Of a stretch of 64,000 bases of DNA, positions 21,420 to 38,504 are shown piece by piece (positions within the stretch are counted from its first letter, which is position 1; each line of letters begins with the position of its first letter). This stretch comes from Earliella scabrosa (taxonomy: Eukaryota; Basidiomycota; Agaricomycetes; Polyporales; Polyporaceae), in assembly GCA_022605405.1 (NCBI GenBank), contig JABYQQ010000002.1, positions 496,001 to 560,000 on the forward strand, given 5' to 3'. The notes under the pieces were generated by a model. The model saw only the letters and a list, made by a program, of their open reading frames with translations. It was not told the DNA's origin and made no database searches. The translations under genes were made by a program, and so were the position numbers.

Positions 21420-22093
21420 ATGATGGACGAAGCAGCAGACCATGCAACCACTCCCTCAGGCTCAGAAACGGCACCACCAGGCGATGATGACCAAGGCCTC
21501 GGATCCGGAATTCCAGGAGTCTCGGAAGTGACCCTCGTCGAGGTGACGCTCCTCGGAGACCTCGTGCGCGTCCTCCGGGCGACGGAGGGTCACCAAGCCG
21601 CGATCGTCGAGCAGGAGAAGCTCGCGAACGCGCACCGCGCCGCCCTCGTGGATGCCCAGAGGGCCGCCGTGGCGCACCAGGCGGCGCTGCTGGAGCAGCA
21701 GCGTGCGTTGACTGCGTCGACAATTCGGAGGTACGTCTGCGAGTCTTCCTAAGTAGAGTGTGCGGGCGGGACGCTGATCGCAAAGTCGTCTGCCAGCGAG
21801 CTGCGCGCGTACAACAACGTCTCGTCGATGTGGAAGGCGCTGCCGCTCCTGAATGGCGACCCGTTCCCCGTGGCAGAGGTCAATTTCCCGTCGGACCTCT
21901 GGCAGCTCAGGAAGATGACTGGTGTGTCCCAGTAGTACTATCTCTGATATCTCAGGTTGGGGCTGACGGCACGATTATTCCAGTGGCTGAAGTTCGGCGG
22001 GTTGCTGCAATGTACGAGATCGGCTACGACGGGTGCGACGTGGACGGCCTCAGGGACAGCTTGGCCCTGTTCATTTGTGGCAAGCGGTCATGA
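21420..22093 (+). CDS. Mug135-like C-terminal domain protein
   Basis: Exons 21420-21730, 21797-21921 and 21984-22093 give 181 residues. An acidic, Gly-rich N-terminus is followed by an Ala/Gln/His-rich helical stretch (about 40-100, likely coiled coil: QEKLANAHRAALVDAQRAAV). The C-terminal part has ELRAYNN, a LPLLNGD.FP motif, a LPSDLWQLRKM-like region and a final YEIGYDG segment. This fits the Mug135-like C-terminal domain found in large lineage-specific sets in Agaricomycetes; its biochemical role is not known. The start could also lie upstream near 21348 or at the next ATG, 21423. Splicing was fixed by keeping the domain in frame across both introns. Confidence 0.55.
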
Positions 22094-22415
22094 CGAAGTG
22101 ACCATACCTGCCAGTGGTGACGTCGGTAGACTCGAGCTTGAGGCGCGAGCCCAAAAAATACGGGGCGCGCATAGCCACGCTGTTAATGTACTTGCAAAAC
22201 ACACAGCTTGGATAGCGTCCTCTACTCTCACCCCCGAGGCTGTACTCGTGGCCGGTGACTTCAGTGTGCATAGGAACAGAGGCATTCGCACAGGATACAG
22301 CGCCAACCGGTGGCCCACAATCGTTCAATAGTATACCTTACAACGTGCCCGACGCACTGTACATACACGTGGCTTCACAATTCTTCCCGTCCGCGCTCTG
22401 TCACTCTCATCCCAG

Positions 22416-28186
<5,771 letters not shown>

Positions 28187-29078
28187 AGCGATGGTATTGC
28201 GAGCTGGTGGTATAGGATGAGAGGAAGGACTGAGTTGCGTTCGGACATGACTGCGCGCCGTGCCGCACTATAAGGGCGGCCACGGACTTGAGGCACGGCG
28301 TTGACACTATGACGTGCTCGAGACCTCCTGAAGATCACGCAATCACGCCAGGTAGCACACGCAATAGCTACCGCATATCCTCCAATCCTCATCGCAGGGT
28401 GTAGTGACCACGGGAACACGTGTCTATCCAACATGGGGATGGTATGCTAGTGGTGCCATGATTGTCTCTTGGCGAAGGGAACTGAAGGGGTAATGCGGAA
28501 GGACCGATACTGGAGTGATCATACCACCTCAAAGCAGTGGACCTTTTACTGGGCTCGAAGGCAATATCCTCCATGCAGAGCTCACGGATATACGATTTGA
28601 CGTCGGTTTCCAAAACTGGTCCTTGAATCGAGTGTCAACGCTTCCACAATTGCATGTGCACGCGGCGTTCTCCAAAGGAGCTGCCACGGTCTACGTAATC
28701 GAGTCTGTCGATAATTGAACGCATGGCTGTAGATGATCGCGGCACGTTTGGGGGCGAACTTTCATAGGAAGTAATGGATAACCTATGGAGGAATCGATGT
28801 CAACACCAGTGCCCGTCATGGAGAGGAGTTACCCACCAGCTACTACCCGATCCTGACTGCGCGTGGAACAGACAAACGCGAACATGTCCACGGGACCCAG
28901 TAAGATTATAAACATGTAGGAATATACGAACAGCCTTGAAGTACTCACAACAGAGCGAACGAAAGCAAACGACAACAACACGACCACGCCACAGCTGCCC
29001 ATGTCGCACAGGCTATCGCCCAGTGCGAGAGCAGAACGTCCGCGTACCTATGAGCATGAGCACTGAGCGCGACGGGTC
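28187..29078. other. Intergenic region
   Basis: Promoter of sulfhydrylase copy B and 3' flank of the dsRNA-binding-like gene. No gene or repeat recognised. Confidence 0.4.
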
Positions 29079-32000
29079 TCACGACCTGGTGCCCTCGGAA
29101 GCCTTGAGCTGGTCGACGACCTTCCTCGCGATCTTCTCCTGCCCCTGGCTCAGACTCGAGAACGTGATCGGCAGCTCGTACTTCGTCTTCCCGATCACGA
29201 CCCACACCTTGTGCTTCGGCTCGCCCGTGCTGCTCCCTCTCACGATTTCCTGAAACCACTGAGGCTTGCCCAACCGCTTCTCCTGGCAGTAGTCTGGGAA
29301 GACGACGCGCGCCGAGTGTCAACGGTTGAATAATCGCGAGACGCGGAGACGGAAGATCCGCGCGAGGAAACGCAAGGACGCACCGTAGAGGGCTGCCACG
29401 TTCGTCTTCGCCACGGTGTGGATCGCCACTTTGGTGCCTCTGGACGACGAGGGAGGCGCAGGGGTGCCTGACGACGCTCTTGACACGCCGGTTGGTGTCT
29501 TGCGGCCAGACGATGCAGGATTTGGGACCGGCGGTTTGGACATGGACCTCGACGTTGTCTTCGATTTGGTCGTTGCGCTACTCGGGTCGCTGACAGAAGA
29601 CGGGGGAGACGCATTTTGCATGGCAGGAGGCAAAGGAGGCGCTGCAGTGGATGGAGGGGGAGGGGGAGGTGGAGGTTTCACAGGTTGAGGTGGCAGCGGG
29701 GGTGAGTACGCAAGATGGAGGGGATTTGGTGGAGAATTCGCAGGACGTGGAGGTTGAGGTTGAGAGTTGACGCGCTGTATCGGGTGGGATGGAGTACTCG
29801 TAGGCGGAGGTGGCGTCAAATGTTGAGGAACGGGAGGTTGACCTGGCTGGTACCCAAGGGATGACTTATATGGCGCATAGGCGTTCGTCGGAGTAGCAGC
29901 GGGCGGTCCGACGGTCGGTGGTGCTCGAGCGGCAGGATTGTAGGTCGGGGTTGGTGGAATCGCGGAAGGAGGGGCCGGTGAAGGCGTCATGACTGGCGTA
30001 GGCATCGGCGGAAGCGATGAATAGTATCCAGGCTGCTGAGGCGGCATGGGATACCCCTGATACCCCGGCACGTGGCTCTGGCCAGGAAGACCAGTGAAAG
30101 CACCAAAGTGATACGGCGCAGTCACTGGTGCGCCGACGGCAGGAGGCTGAGGCTGGGCAGAGAAGGGATAGGGCATGCCGCCTGGCGCCGGCGCTGGTGA
30201 CATGCCGTATGGCAGTTGGGCGTGGTACACAACCTGAACCTGCGGCTGCAGAACCGCACCGACGTACGGAGCCTGATAAGACTGAGTACCACCGGTTACG
30301 GGACCACTGGCCGGATATCCCAACGAAGAAGGAACGAAAGGAGGAGGGCGATGCGATGGCTGCCTGGGAGCACCGCTGGCAGGAGGAGCAGCGTAAGGCT
30401 GAGAGCGCGGCGGGTGGGGTGCGGGACGTGATGGTCCACCTCCGTTCCTAGGCCCAGGCTTGTATTGGGGTGTGCTACCACCAAACTGGCCAGGACCAGG
30501 CCCGTAAGGTTTCTTCTGCACGAAAGGCTTCTTCTGTCCCTCCCAACCAGACTTATATCCGTTCTGGTTCTGGTAACCACCGCCCGTCTCACCCCGACCC
30601 TGACCGAAGCTATGTCCGCCCTGAGGAGGCGGGCGAGAGAAGCTACCTTGGTTCTGCTGGAAGGCGCCTTCCCCCAGTTTCTGCTTCTTATTCTGCCAGT
30701 TTGCGCCACCCCCCGCGAAACCGTTCTGACCATTGTGACTCGACCACTCACCACCTCCGCTACCGTAGTTGCGGTCATCGCCCGATTCCCAGTGCTTACG
30801 CTTCCGAATCGGGGACTGGTGCTCTTGGCGGTACTTGTTGAATGGAACGTAGTGAGGTGGAGGAGGTTTGCCTTGGAAGCGCAGGAACTCCATGACGCCC
30901 TGCTCGACGGCATGACGTACGACAGCGAGTTTCGCGTCGTTCCGGTTCCGGTACTCAGCAGGAACAGTGTACCTCTGCACCTGCTGAGGACTCGGGTTCG
31001 GAGCAAGTTCGACCTTCATCGAGGCACCACAAGCTACATGACGACGGTCCTCGGTTGGTGATGGAGATCAGAGAGAGAGAGAGGAAACGACTGACCGTCC
31101 AGCTCCGCATTAAACTCGAATACGGGATACATCCCTGGTCCGCGTAACTTGCGGTACTCTCCAACCAACGCCGGAAGCCAGTCCTCGCTGATCTGCTGGC
31201 GCTCGGAAGGCGAGAGCTTGTCTTCGATAGCTTTCGCGAGGTCCCGGATGTAATCGCCGACGCCTTCAGACATCGCCAGCAAGCACACCGCTGCCTTGGC
31301 TTCTGTCCTCTTGGCGAAACGTGTGTCAACGAGGTAGGACTTGACCTCGCCGGGACGTTCGAGACGCAACAAGCAGCCATGCACTGAGGCAGGCAACATG
31401 TCAGCGTATGAGAACGAAAGACATCGCTCAAGAACGCACAGCCAGATCGTGGATCAACGGTCCACACGAAGTTCGGAGCGAGTTTGCACCCTCTGGCGGC
31501 CTGTATGGTCGTGTTCAGCCAAGCAGGACCGTTGATGTCGTATGCAGTTTTCCCCGCCACTGGCTCGGGGAAGGGTTGCGGGAGGCTGTCGAAGAACTCC
31601 TGCAGGCTAATGGCCGTGGCGGCCATCTCTTCAGCAGTAGGCTCAGGAAGCCCTGAGGTCCACGTCTGGATGTAGGCTATGACGCCATCCGCTAGAGCAG
31701 CTTCCGCACACGCCTTCTTCGCCTCGGCGGAGCTGTCATGAACGGTGTCGACGGAGTAGACTCTCGAGCGGTGTGAACCGATCCGTATACGCAAAGCATA
31801 CCCTTGTTCTGTCATGACAGTCGCGATGAGTGCCACAAGGGTCGATTTATGACGGCAGCGACGTACTCCTGCCGAACTTCGGCTCGTTGATTGGCAACCA
31901 GAAAGGTTTGACCTTTCCACCTGTCCAATCCAGGCAGCATTGCTCTATCGCTTTCACCGACTCGTCCATTTCCAGTGGAATGTCTTCATCACCGTTGGGA

Positions 32001-32548
32001 AGGGACGTCAACGTAGACGAGGGATTGGAGCCGAGGATGAAGTCGAGGGCGCCACTCTGGATAGCGAGGGTACACGCGCTCGCTTTCGCATCGTATTTCC
32101 TCGTATGAGCCGCAAGCGACGCGAAGGTGCGCGCTTCGCCATTGGGACGTGTGATGGTGAGTGCGCATCGTTTGCCTTGGTCATGAATTAAGTGCGCAGG
32201 GGTTGCCCCGAAAACATGCCACACACCTTGGCCGGCGGGATCGTCCTCGAACACAAACTTCAGCGCGTCAGTGTTCCCGAATGTATGTTGACATGCCTGA
32301 TGGAGCCGCGCAACTGCTCGTGTGATAGTTTCTCCCGAGTCCGAGGTGACAGAAGACGGTGCATCCGATTGAGGTGCGACGGATATGGTTGGAGGAGGGG
32401 GAGGCAATGTAATGTAAGCTAGAACAGGTAGCGCACCAATGCTCAGCAGTCCTTCGGTGACTCGTGACGAAGCAACATTCTCATCCACGTCCGCAAGCGC
32501 TGCAATCGGTGGGGGCGTAGAGGTTGAGGCGACGGGTTGGATGTCCAT
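29079..32548 (-). CDS. Large protein with repeated dsRNA-binding-like modules and a Pro-rich linker
   Basis: Exons 32548-31867, 31808-31440, 31383-31096, 31033-29384 and 29293-29079 give 1067 residues. Four internal modules share a pattern of a short strand, then AK/AA and a helix with A...GV..FI: near RTFASLAAHTRKYDAKASAC, RVYSVDTVHDSSAEAKKACA, SYLVDTRFAKRTEAKAAVC and RYTVPAEYRNRNDAKLAVV. This is the C-terminal half of a dsRBD. The last exon encodes a fifth, fuller module (ALYDYCQEKRLGKPQWFQEI through KIARKVVDQLKAS). Between modules 4 and 5 lies a ~480-residue disordered linker rich in Pro, Gly, Gln and Tyr with a KRKHWES basic patch. A frame extension to 32623 starts on TTG, so ATG 32548 is chosen. 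No catalytic domain is visible. An RNA-binding scaffold is my inference. Confidence 0.78.
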
Positions 32549-32625
32549 GAGGGATTCGATGTCTGCCAAATCCGTCAGTGTCAAGCCTGGCACTTTCAGA
32601 GACGGTGAGCGGAAACGGGCCAAGC

Positions 32626-32633
32626 TATATAAA
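32626..32633 (-). promoter_or_regulatory. TATA box of the dsRNA-binding-like gene
   Basis: Reading the minus strand, TTTATATAG lies about 80 nt upstream of the ATG at 32548. Confidence 0.45.
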
Positions 32634-33529
32634 TGTCCACAAGCCGCAACGACACCTCGTCCTTGACATGCCAGAGTGGCAAGGGAAGAGTGTGAAGCTC
32701 ACATGGGATACGGCGAGGGGTTCATGCAGGTGGCGGGTCTGCACGAGGATTCATTTTTCATGAGCTTGACGGCGTTCATCCGCCAAGCTGACAGACAGAA
32801 CCATCAGTCAATCCTGATGAGCCTCTCTGTGTGCATGCATTTTGGTCCACCACGCATGTCCGTCATGGCTGGCGGAAGGTTCCGTCAAACCACCTTGCGC
32901 TCGACATGTTCAAGGCGATGTAGGCTTGGACTACCGCCGCTCAACAAGCTCGGACTAATGACAATTACTTACAGGCAGTGCATACAGCCCAAGGAATCCG
33001 GGCACGGAAATGCGTGCAGAGTGTAAGGAGGTGAGGCTTGAGAGAGGAGTTGGTGGTCCAGGTCAGAGAAAGGACACTTACACGCCAACGCTATGTAGCG
33101 CTCAGAGTAGAAGTCGGGCCGGTCTTCCGCCATCCCAGGGACGCCCGCACAACGAAACACAAGGCTTGACCATGGCCATTATCTGCTAAGACTTCGGGCA
33201 ACGCGCGACCTCGTCTTTCTACAACTCGTCTTGCCACCTGCAGGGGATATTCTTATCTTGGCGACATTGCATCTGTCTGTGTAGTGGACTATTGAGCGAG
33301 AGTCTAGATCCTTTGGTCACAGCAATGCGTCTAACGCGGCATGGAGGCTCTCGAACGGCGGAAATATGAAGTGTTGACACTAGCGGGGAACAGCACCAGA
33401 AGGCGGCTAGAAGACCGTGAACCGAGAGCAGATGACTATTTCGGACTTGGAAGCCTGAGAATCGAGGGTGCTGTCTTATAACAAGTCCACAATCGCGCAG
33501 CCCCTCCGTTATCGCAGACCACGAAGACG
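32634..33529. other. Intergenic region between divergent genes
   Basis: The region separates the minus-strand dsRNA-binding-like gene from the plus-strand dioxygenase gene. I see no gene; short frames lack support. Confidence 0.4.
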
Positions 33530-34582
33530 ATGTCCTCGCCGACGCTCAAGCAGCTCTTCGACGAGCAGGGGTACGTCGTCGTGCCCGACCTCATCCCCGC
33601 CGATATGCTCGATGCGCTCGAGGCAGCGTGCGCCGATGTGATCAAGAAGACCAGAACCGGCGAGTGGCCGCACCGACGCACCCTTGGCCGACAGTTTCCG
33701 CCATACGGCGACGGTGACCCAGACTCGTGGGGTGTGCAGCATGTCATGCACCCCGACCTCGGTCACCCGGTGTTCGCGAGGTGGTATACATCCGATGCAC
33801 TCGTCGACGTCGTGAAGGAGCTCTTGGGGTGCGACGACCAGTTACAAATGGGTGAGTGGTCTCCTCGTGCTTTTGGGGATCTAGACGCGACGTCGCTCCA
33901 ATACAGAACTGTTCAACATCCTCATCAATCCGACGTCAAACTCGTTCGCGCTCCGGTGGCACCGAGACGATGTCAAGCAAACTGCGACCGAGACGGAGGA
34001 GCTGGAAGCTCTCGGGGTCTGGCACTATGGCGTACGTATGATCGCCTCATGCACGCACTCATCAACTAAGTTTTAATTCTTGACAGGTACAATGGAACAC
34101 GTGAGTTCGCGCCTCCTCTTCCTCGCATCTCCGGACCGACAAAACCTTCCAGTGCTCTCCGCAAGGACTCTTGTCTTTACGTCGTCCCGGGCTCTCACAA
34201 GATCCTGCGCACCCCGGAGCAACGCACCCATTCCAGCACCTTTGACCCGCCCAAGGACCCCATGGACATGCCGGGGGCTGTCCAAGTCACGCTTCAACCA
34301 GGCGAGACAGTCCTCTACAACAGCAACATTCTCCACTGTGCGACATACGACCACACTCAGGAGCGCATCACTCTACATGCATGCATGGGTGAAGTTTCAG
34401 GGGGCCCTACCCGCGCGCGGAACATCCTGCAGCATGGCCTTGAGTGGATGAAGGAAGAGAGATTCAAGGCGACGCTCGATGAACGGGGGAAGAAGATGCT
34501 CGAGAGGATCTTGCAGCTGCAGGAGAACGTGAAGGATGTCGGATGGTCGCACGCGGACGATGCGCTCGGTAAGGATGTTTGA
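33530..34582 (+). CDS. Phytanoyl-CoA dioxygenase (PhyH)-family protein
   Basis: Fe(II)/2-oxoglutarate-dependent oxygenase fold. Exons 33530-33851, 33907-34031, 34087-34100 (14 nt) and 34153-34582 give 296 residues. It opens FDEQGYVVVPDLIPADMLDA, typical of PhyH proteins. The metal ligands are visible: ALRWHRDDV gives the HxD pair, and the distal histidine is in YNSNILHCATY after the PGSH motif (CLYVVPGSHKILRTPEQR). An arginine in HTQERITLH suits 2-oxoglutarate binding. No signal peptide or peroxisomal SKL-type C-terminus (it ends GKDV), so a cytosolic enzyme with unknown substrate is more likely than true phytanoyl-CoA hydroxylation. The 14-nt exon is forced by phase and keeps VQWNT continuous. 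Confidence 0.87.
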
Positions 34583-34716
34583 AATGTGTTAGATGCACTT
34601 GTACAATGACTTGTAAACGAACATGACACAACATATGTCGCCCGTAAGCGAACCGGCAGACTCAGATTGAGACAGATGACGGAAATGTTAAGAAAGGTAT
34701 GCGTCCTCGGCGCAGC

Positions 34717-37003
34717 TCAAACACGGAAAACCTCGACACCACTTGCTACGGCTTCGGCCACAGTCCCAGGGCAGTTCAACATGAACTCGACCTGGGGCTG
34801 TCCGGGATAGAACCACACCGCGGTCGCCTGCGTCACCGTGACAAGAAGCACGTTCAGCACATCCCCAAACATAGCGAAAAGTGGCCGCACTCACAATCAT
34901 GGCATAGAACGAGATCATCGTCAGGCCCTCGGCCATGTTCGTCATCGAGTCCGCCATGATGTAGTTCACGAGGAAGCACGCGCCGAGGAGCATTGCGACC
35001 TCGAAGTAGTCGAAGAGGAGGTGCATCGGCCGGTCGGTCCACCACCCCAGGAGCACGAGGAACGGCGTCCACCAGAGCGTGAACTGGATGCTAAGGTCGA
35101 TCGGCCGGCCGTGTGCGAACTCGGACTCGCGCAAGCCCGGGTCGTCATCATCCGAGTCGCCGCTGGCGTGGACTTGTGCGAGGTGCGAGGAGTGGGGTTG
35201 GGCGGCGGGTTTGTGGATCTTGACGAGCAGCTTGTCGACGGATGTCTTGAGGAACTTGTTGTAGAGGGGTCTGGTGAGCGCGCTCAGCGTTGGCTGGCTG
35301 AACTTCCAGATGGCGATCACGCCGTCGGCGGAGAAGGAGACGATGGGAAGCAAGACGAGGCCAAACCATCTGCGGCAAGTCAGCGCTGGTCCGATGCCGC
35401 GCTTGCAGAGGTACGTACTCCGTCTGTATCCCGCTGGTCTCCCGCACGGGATCGATGCTAGTAACAAGCTAGGTCGCATCCAAGGTCAAAAATTAGACGC
35501 TGATTGACAGAGTTCCCGGAGACTCACGAACTCGGCGGTCACGGCCATGAGCGCAATAGCAATGATGAGCATCACCACGCACACCCAGGGGTGCACAGGA
35601 CTGCGTCTTCCCGGCCTCTTTCTAGGAGGTGTATCTGGGTCAGAAGGGGTAGATGCCAGGTTGACATCCAAAGTGGTTGTGGCCGTACTCCGTCGGCTGT
35701 TCATCCCCGGGCGAGAGGCAGTACGAGTGAATACATGCCGATAAATACGGGATGTCGCATAGCTGTGGCAGGAGTATTAGCGAGATGCTATAGAGACGCA
35801 ATAAAGGGCACGAACATCACGAGGAGTATAACCGAAATGCCGCGACTCATCCTCAAGATGTCGCGGCGAACGAAGTCGCTTACTAGGGGAACGAAGGGAG
35901 GAGGCAAGCCCGACCTGGAGCTTGTGTCACCGCGGTCCAGGGCGGCGAAGAAGGCGGTCGGTACTAGGGTGGCCAGCACACTGAGGACACGATGAGAGCC
36001 TGCGAAGGGTATGGTTCGTGAACAGGCTCACCCGATCATCAAGAGGGACACGTTGAGGTTCGCGTGATGTGGCTGCAGCATTTGTTGGAAGACCTGGGTG
36101 CCTTCGACGAAGAATGCTGTTCCTGGGATGAGCAGCAGGTGCAGCAGCACCACGCCTATGATGGTAGACTGCAGGAGGCGCAATCTGGGAAAGTCGTCAA
36201 CGTCGGCGACATTAGGACGGTCAGACATAGAAGCAACTCACTCGCACTTGTGAAGTAATAGTATAGCGAGTGTAGCTTCCACAGCACTGGGAGAGCACGA
36301 ATAGTGAGTGTTTGGTTCGAAATTCGCATCAAGACCCCACACATACTTGCTGAGAGTGATAACGAGGAGGTCTCGAAGGTCCTCTTCAAGAAACGCGCTA
36401 ATCTCCTCTCCTCCCCAATCGAACATCTTCTGTAAAGGAATCATAGCAATGAAGCACACTATGCAAGGTCGCATAAGACTCCGTCAAGCAATCTCGGCCC
36501 AGGTGTGAATATGCTCACAGATAAATGTGGTATCATGGCCCCACTGCTCGACGTTCCAATGTGCAGCCCAGGCGAAGGGCAGAGCGAGGAACAACACGTT
36601 GATACCTGTCGGGTCCGGTATTCAATGATGGAGTGATGATGGGATGGCGCACTCCCTTAGCACTCACCAGATAGCCTCACAACATACCAGATGCTCTCTC
36701 GTACTCCCGCATACTCGTTAGGAGCATCCTTGGCCCCGATGCGTACCCAAACCGCCTCTGTGCACACAGAGCAAAAGGACATCCCGCGCTTCGGCTTCCG
36801 GGATGTAGGCAGCGTGTTCTCACTGCGGCTTGGCCTCACAGGAGTCTCGAGCCGAGTCGGATGTCGTGGAGTCCTCCTGTAGTGTTTCAAGCAACATCAG
36901 CGATGCACCAAATTATCGATTCCCTTAGTAAGCATACTCACCGTCCGGACTCGACATCAGTGTCGCTGGAGGTCAATTTCGATGAGGAACTCGGTGGTGA
37001 CAT
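34717..37003 (-). CDS. Divergent CAX-type cation/H+ antiporter, copy A
   Basis: A multi-span membrane protein of the Ca2+:cation antiporter superfamily, CAX-like, probably vacuolar. Start ATG at 37003 (MSPPSSSSKLTSSDTD) splices in phase into the second exon. An N-terminal cytosolic tail with a FCSVC pair comes before the first span (ALPFAWAAHWNVE-type region). The first inverted repeat has MIPLQKMFDWGGEE and SNAVEATLAI, the second TAEF and ILLPIVSFSADGVIAI. The last spans are RPIDLSIQFTLWWTPFLVLL and a YPGQPQVEF turn before VEVFRV. The canonical c-2 GNAAEH motif is replaced by SFSADG. Many short introns; exon edges in the middle were not all fixed. First of three same-strand tandem copies. 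Confidence 0.75.
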
Positions 37004-38504
37004 CGAGAGGTTTGGACACCGGTAGTCGTGAGTCGCGGTACGAGGACAACGTATGCCAGTCGCGGAGCCGCCCACGTCGATTCATATAGACGGGGCTATG
37101 GAGAGCGGGCGTGCTCGCAGTGACTGGGCTCCTCATGGTGGACGTGATATGGCAGAGGGTGCGGCTCGAAAACCTGAAAGGAACACGCGAAGGGGGCTCT
37201 GTACATGAGCCGCAGCTGCGTGAATGCAGGTGATAGGTATTCTCACCGGACGCCCGGAGAGGCAGAGAATCATGACGCTCAGTTGGAATGGAAGTCGGAG
37301 GTCCGGAGGAAGCCAGAGCAAACCTAACCAAGATCTTGACTGGATTGGGATACTGGAAGCAGGAATATGCCCAGATTGGGCCGGTGAGGCGAGATAAGCA
37401 AGACATGAGGCCAATGAGTGTGGTAACTCAGCATGGAGCGTCTCTGTACATGTGTAGGTTTGCCAGGTGGGTCGCTGCTGCGGATGCCTCGAAGGGGTAT
37501 AGCGCCAATGTGAGTCGTCCCACAAGGATCCAACGCAGATCTCGCATGGTGGACCTACGTGGCGAGTGTTCCTGCTGTACGAAGTACCTTTATACACATC
37601 ATAGATACATGAGGAGTCCCGGCAGAGGCCTTCTGATCATGATCGTGACCTTTGATGATATGGGAATGGGATGCCTGCTCACCAAAACACTAGTAGCGGC
37701 CTTTGAGTTTGAGTACTAGTAATCTGGGTCATAAATAGCAGGCTACACCTCACCGTCAGGGATATAGGTGCAGAAAGCAACTGACAAGTGAGGACGCGAC
37801 TCCCTGATGCGAGAGAATGACTCTCAGTGTGACTTCTCCGGCGGCGAGTCACTAGAGTACTAGTCAGGGATATATGAGTTCTCTCAACGAGGTGTGTCAA
37901 CGACTCACTCGATGGGCCGTATGAAGGGGTTGGAGGAAGGAACATCGAAGTTGGACTACTTATTTAGTACGCGACCTCAGGCCTGGCGCTCGGGGTCGGG
38001 CCGGCTCGCCGAAGATCTAGATCCAACAGCCCTCAGGTCCTGGACTTGTCCTGTACCCTCCAAAATCCACGCGCTGCCCGCCACTGCATCATCGTCGCAG
38101 AAGAGGTATAAGCCCGCTGGCAGTTATAGTATCGCGACACATAGTTGAGCTAGTACAAAGGGGGCATCCCACGCACCGAATATTCTGTAACATCCGAGAT
38201 GGACTCGGAGTGGCACAGGTTCAAGGACTCGGAAGTGATTGGCGAGAGCGGTAGAGTGCTGATGAGCGTCGTGCGCTGACAGGCTGGAGCCTGGAGGAAA
38301 ACTTCGCCAACGGGGATGTTTGGGATCCATTCTTCAATAATTGACGGAGAACCTGACGACATAGAGTGTATCGAACACTGGATATAAATTAACACTGCCT
38401 TCAAGAGACTAGAACAACCACGCGGGGATATGAGTCCAGCAACACGAAAACATGATGCGAAAGACCCGACTACATACCCCATGGAACAAACATGGCAGAA
38501 TGTC
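37004..38504. other. Spacer between CAX copies A and B
   Basis: The 1.5 kb stretch should hold the promoter of copy A. Short overlapping frames at 37.0-37.6 kb have no recognisable domain. Confidence 0.35.
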
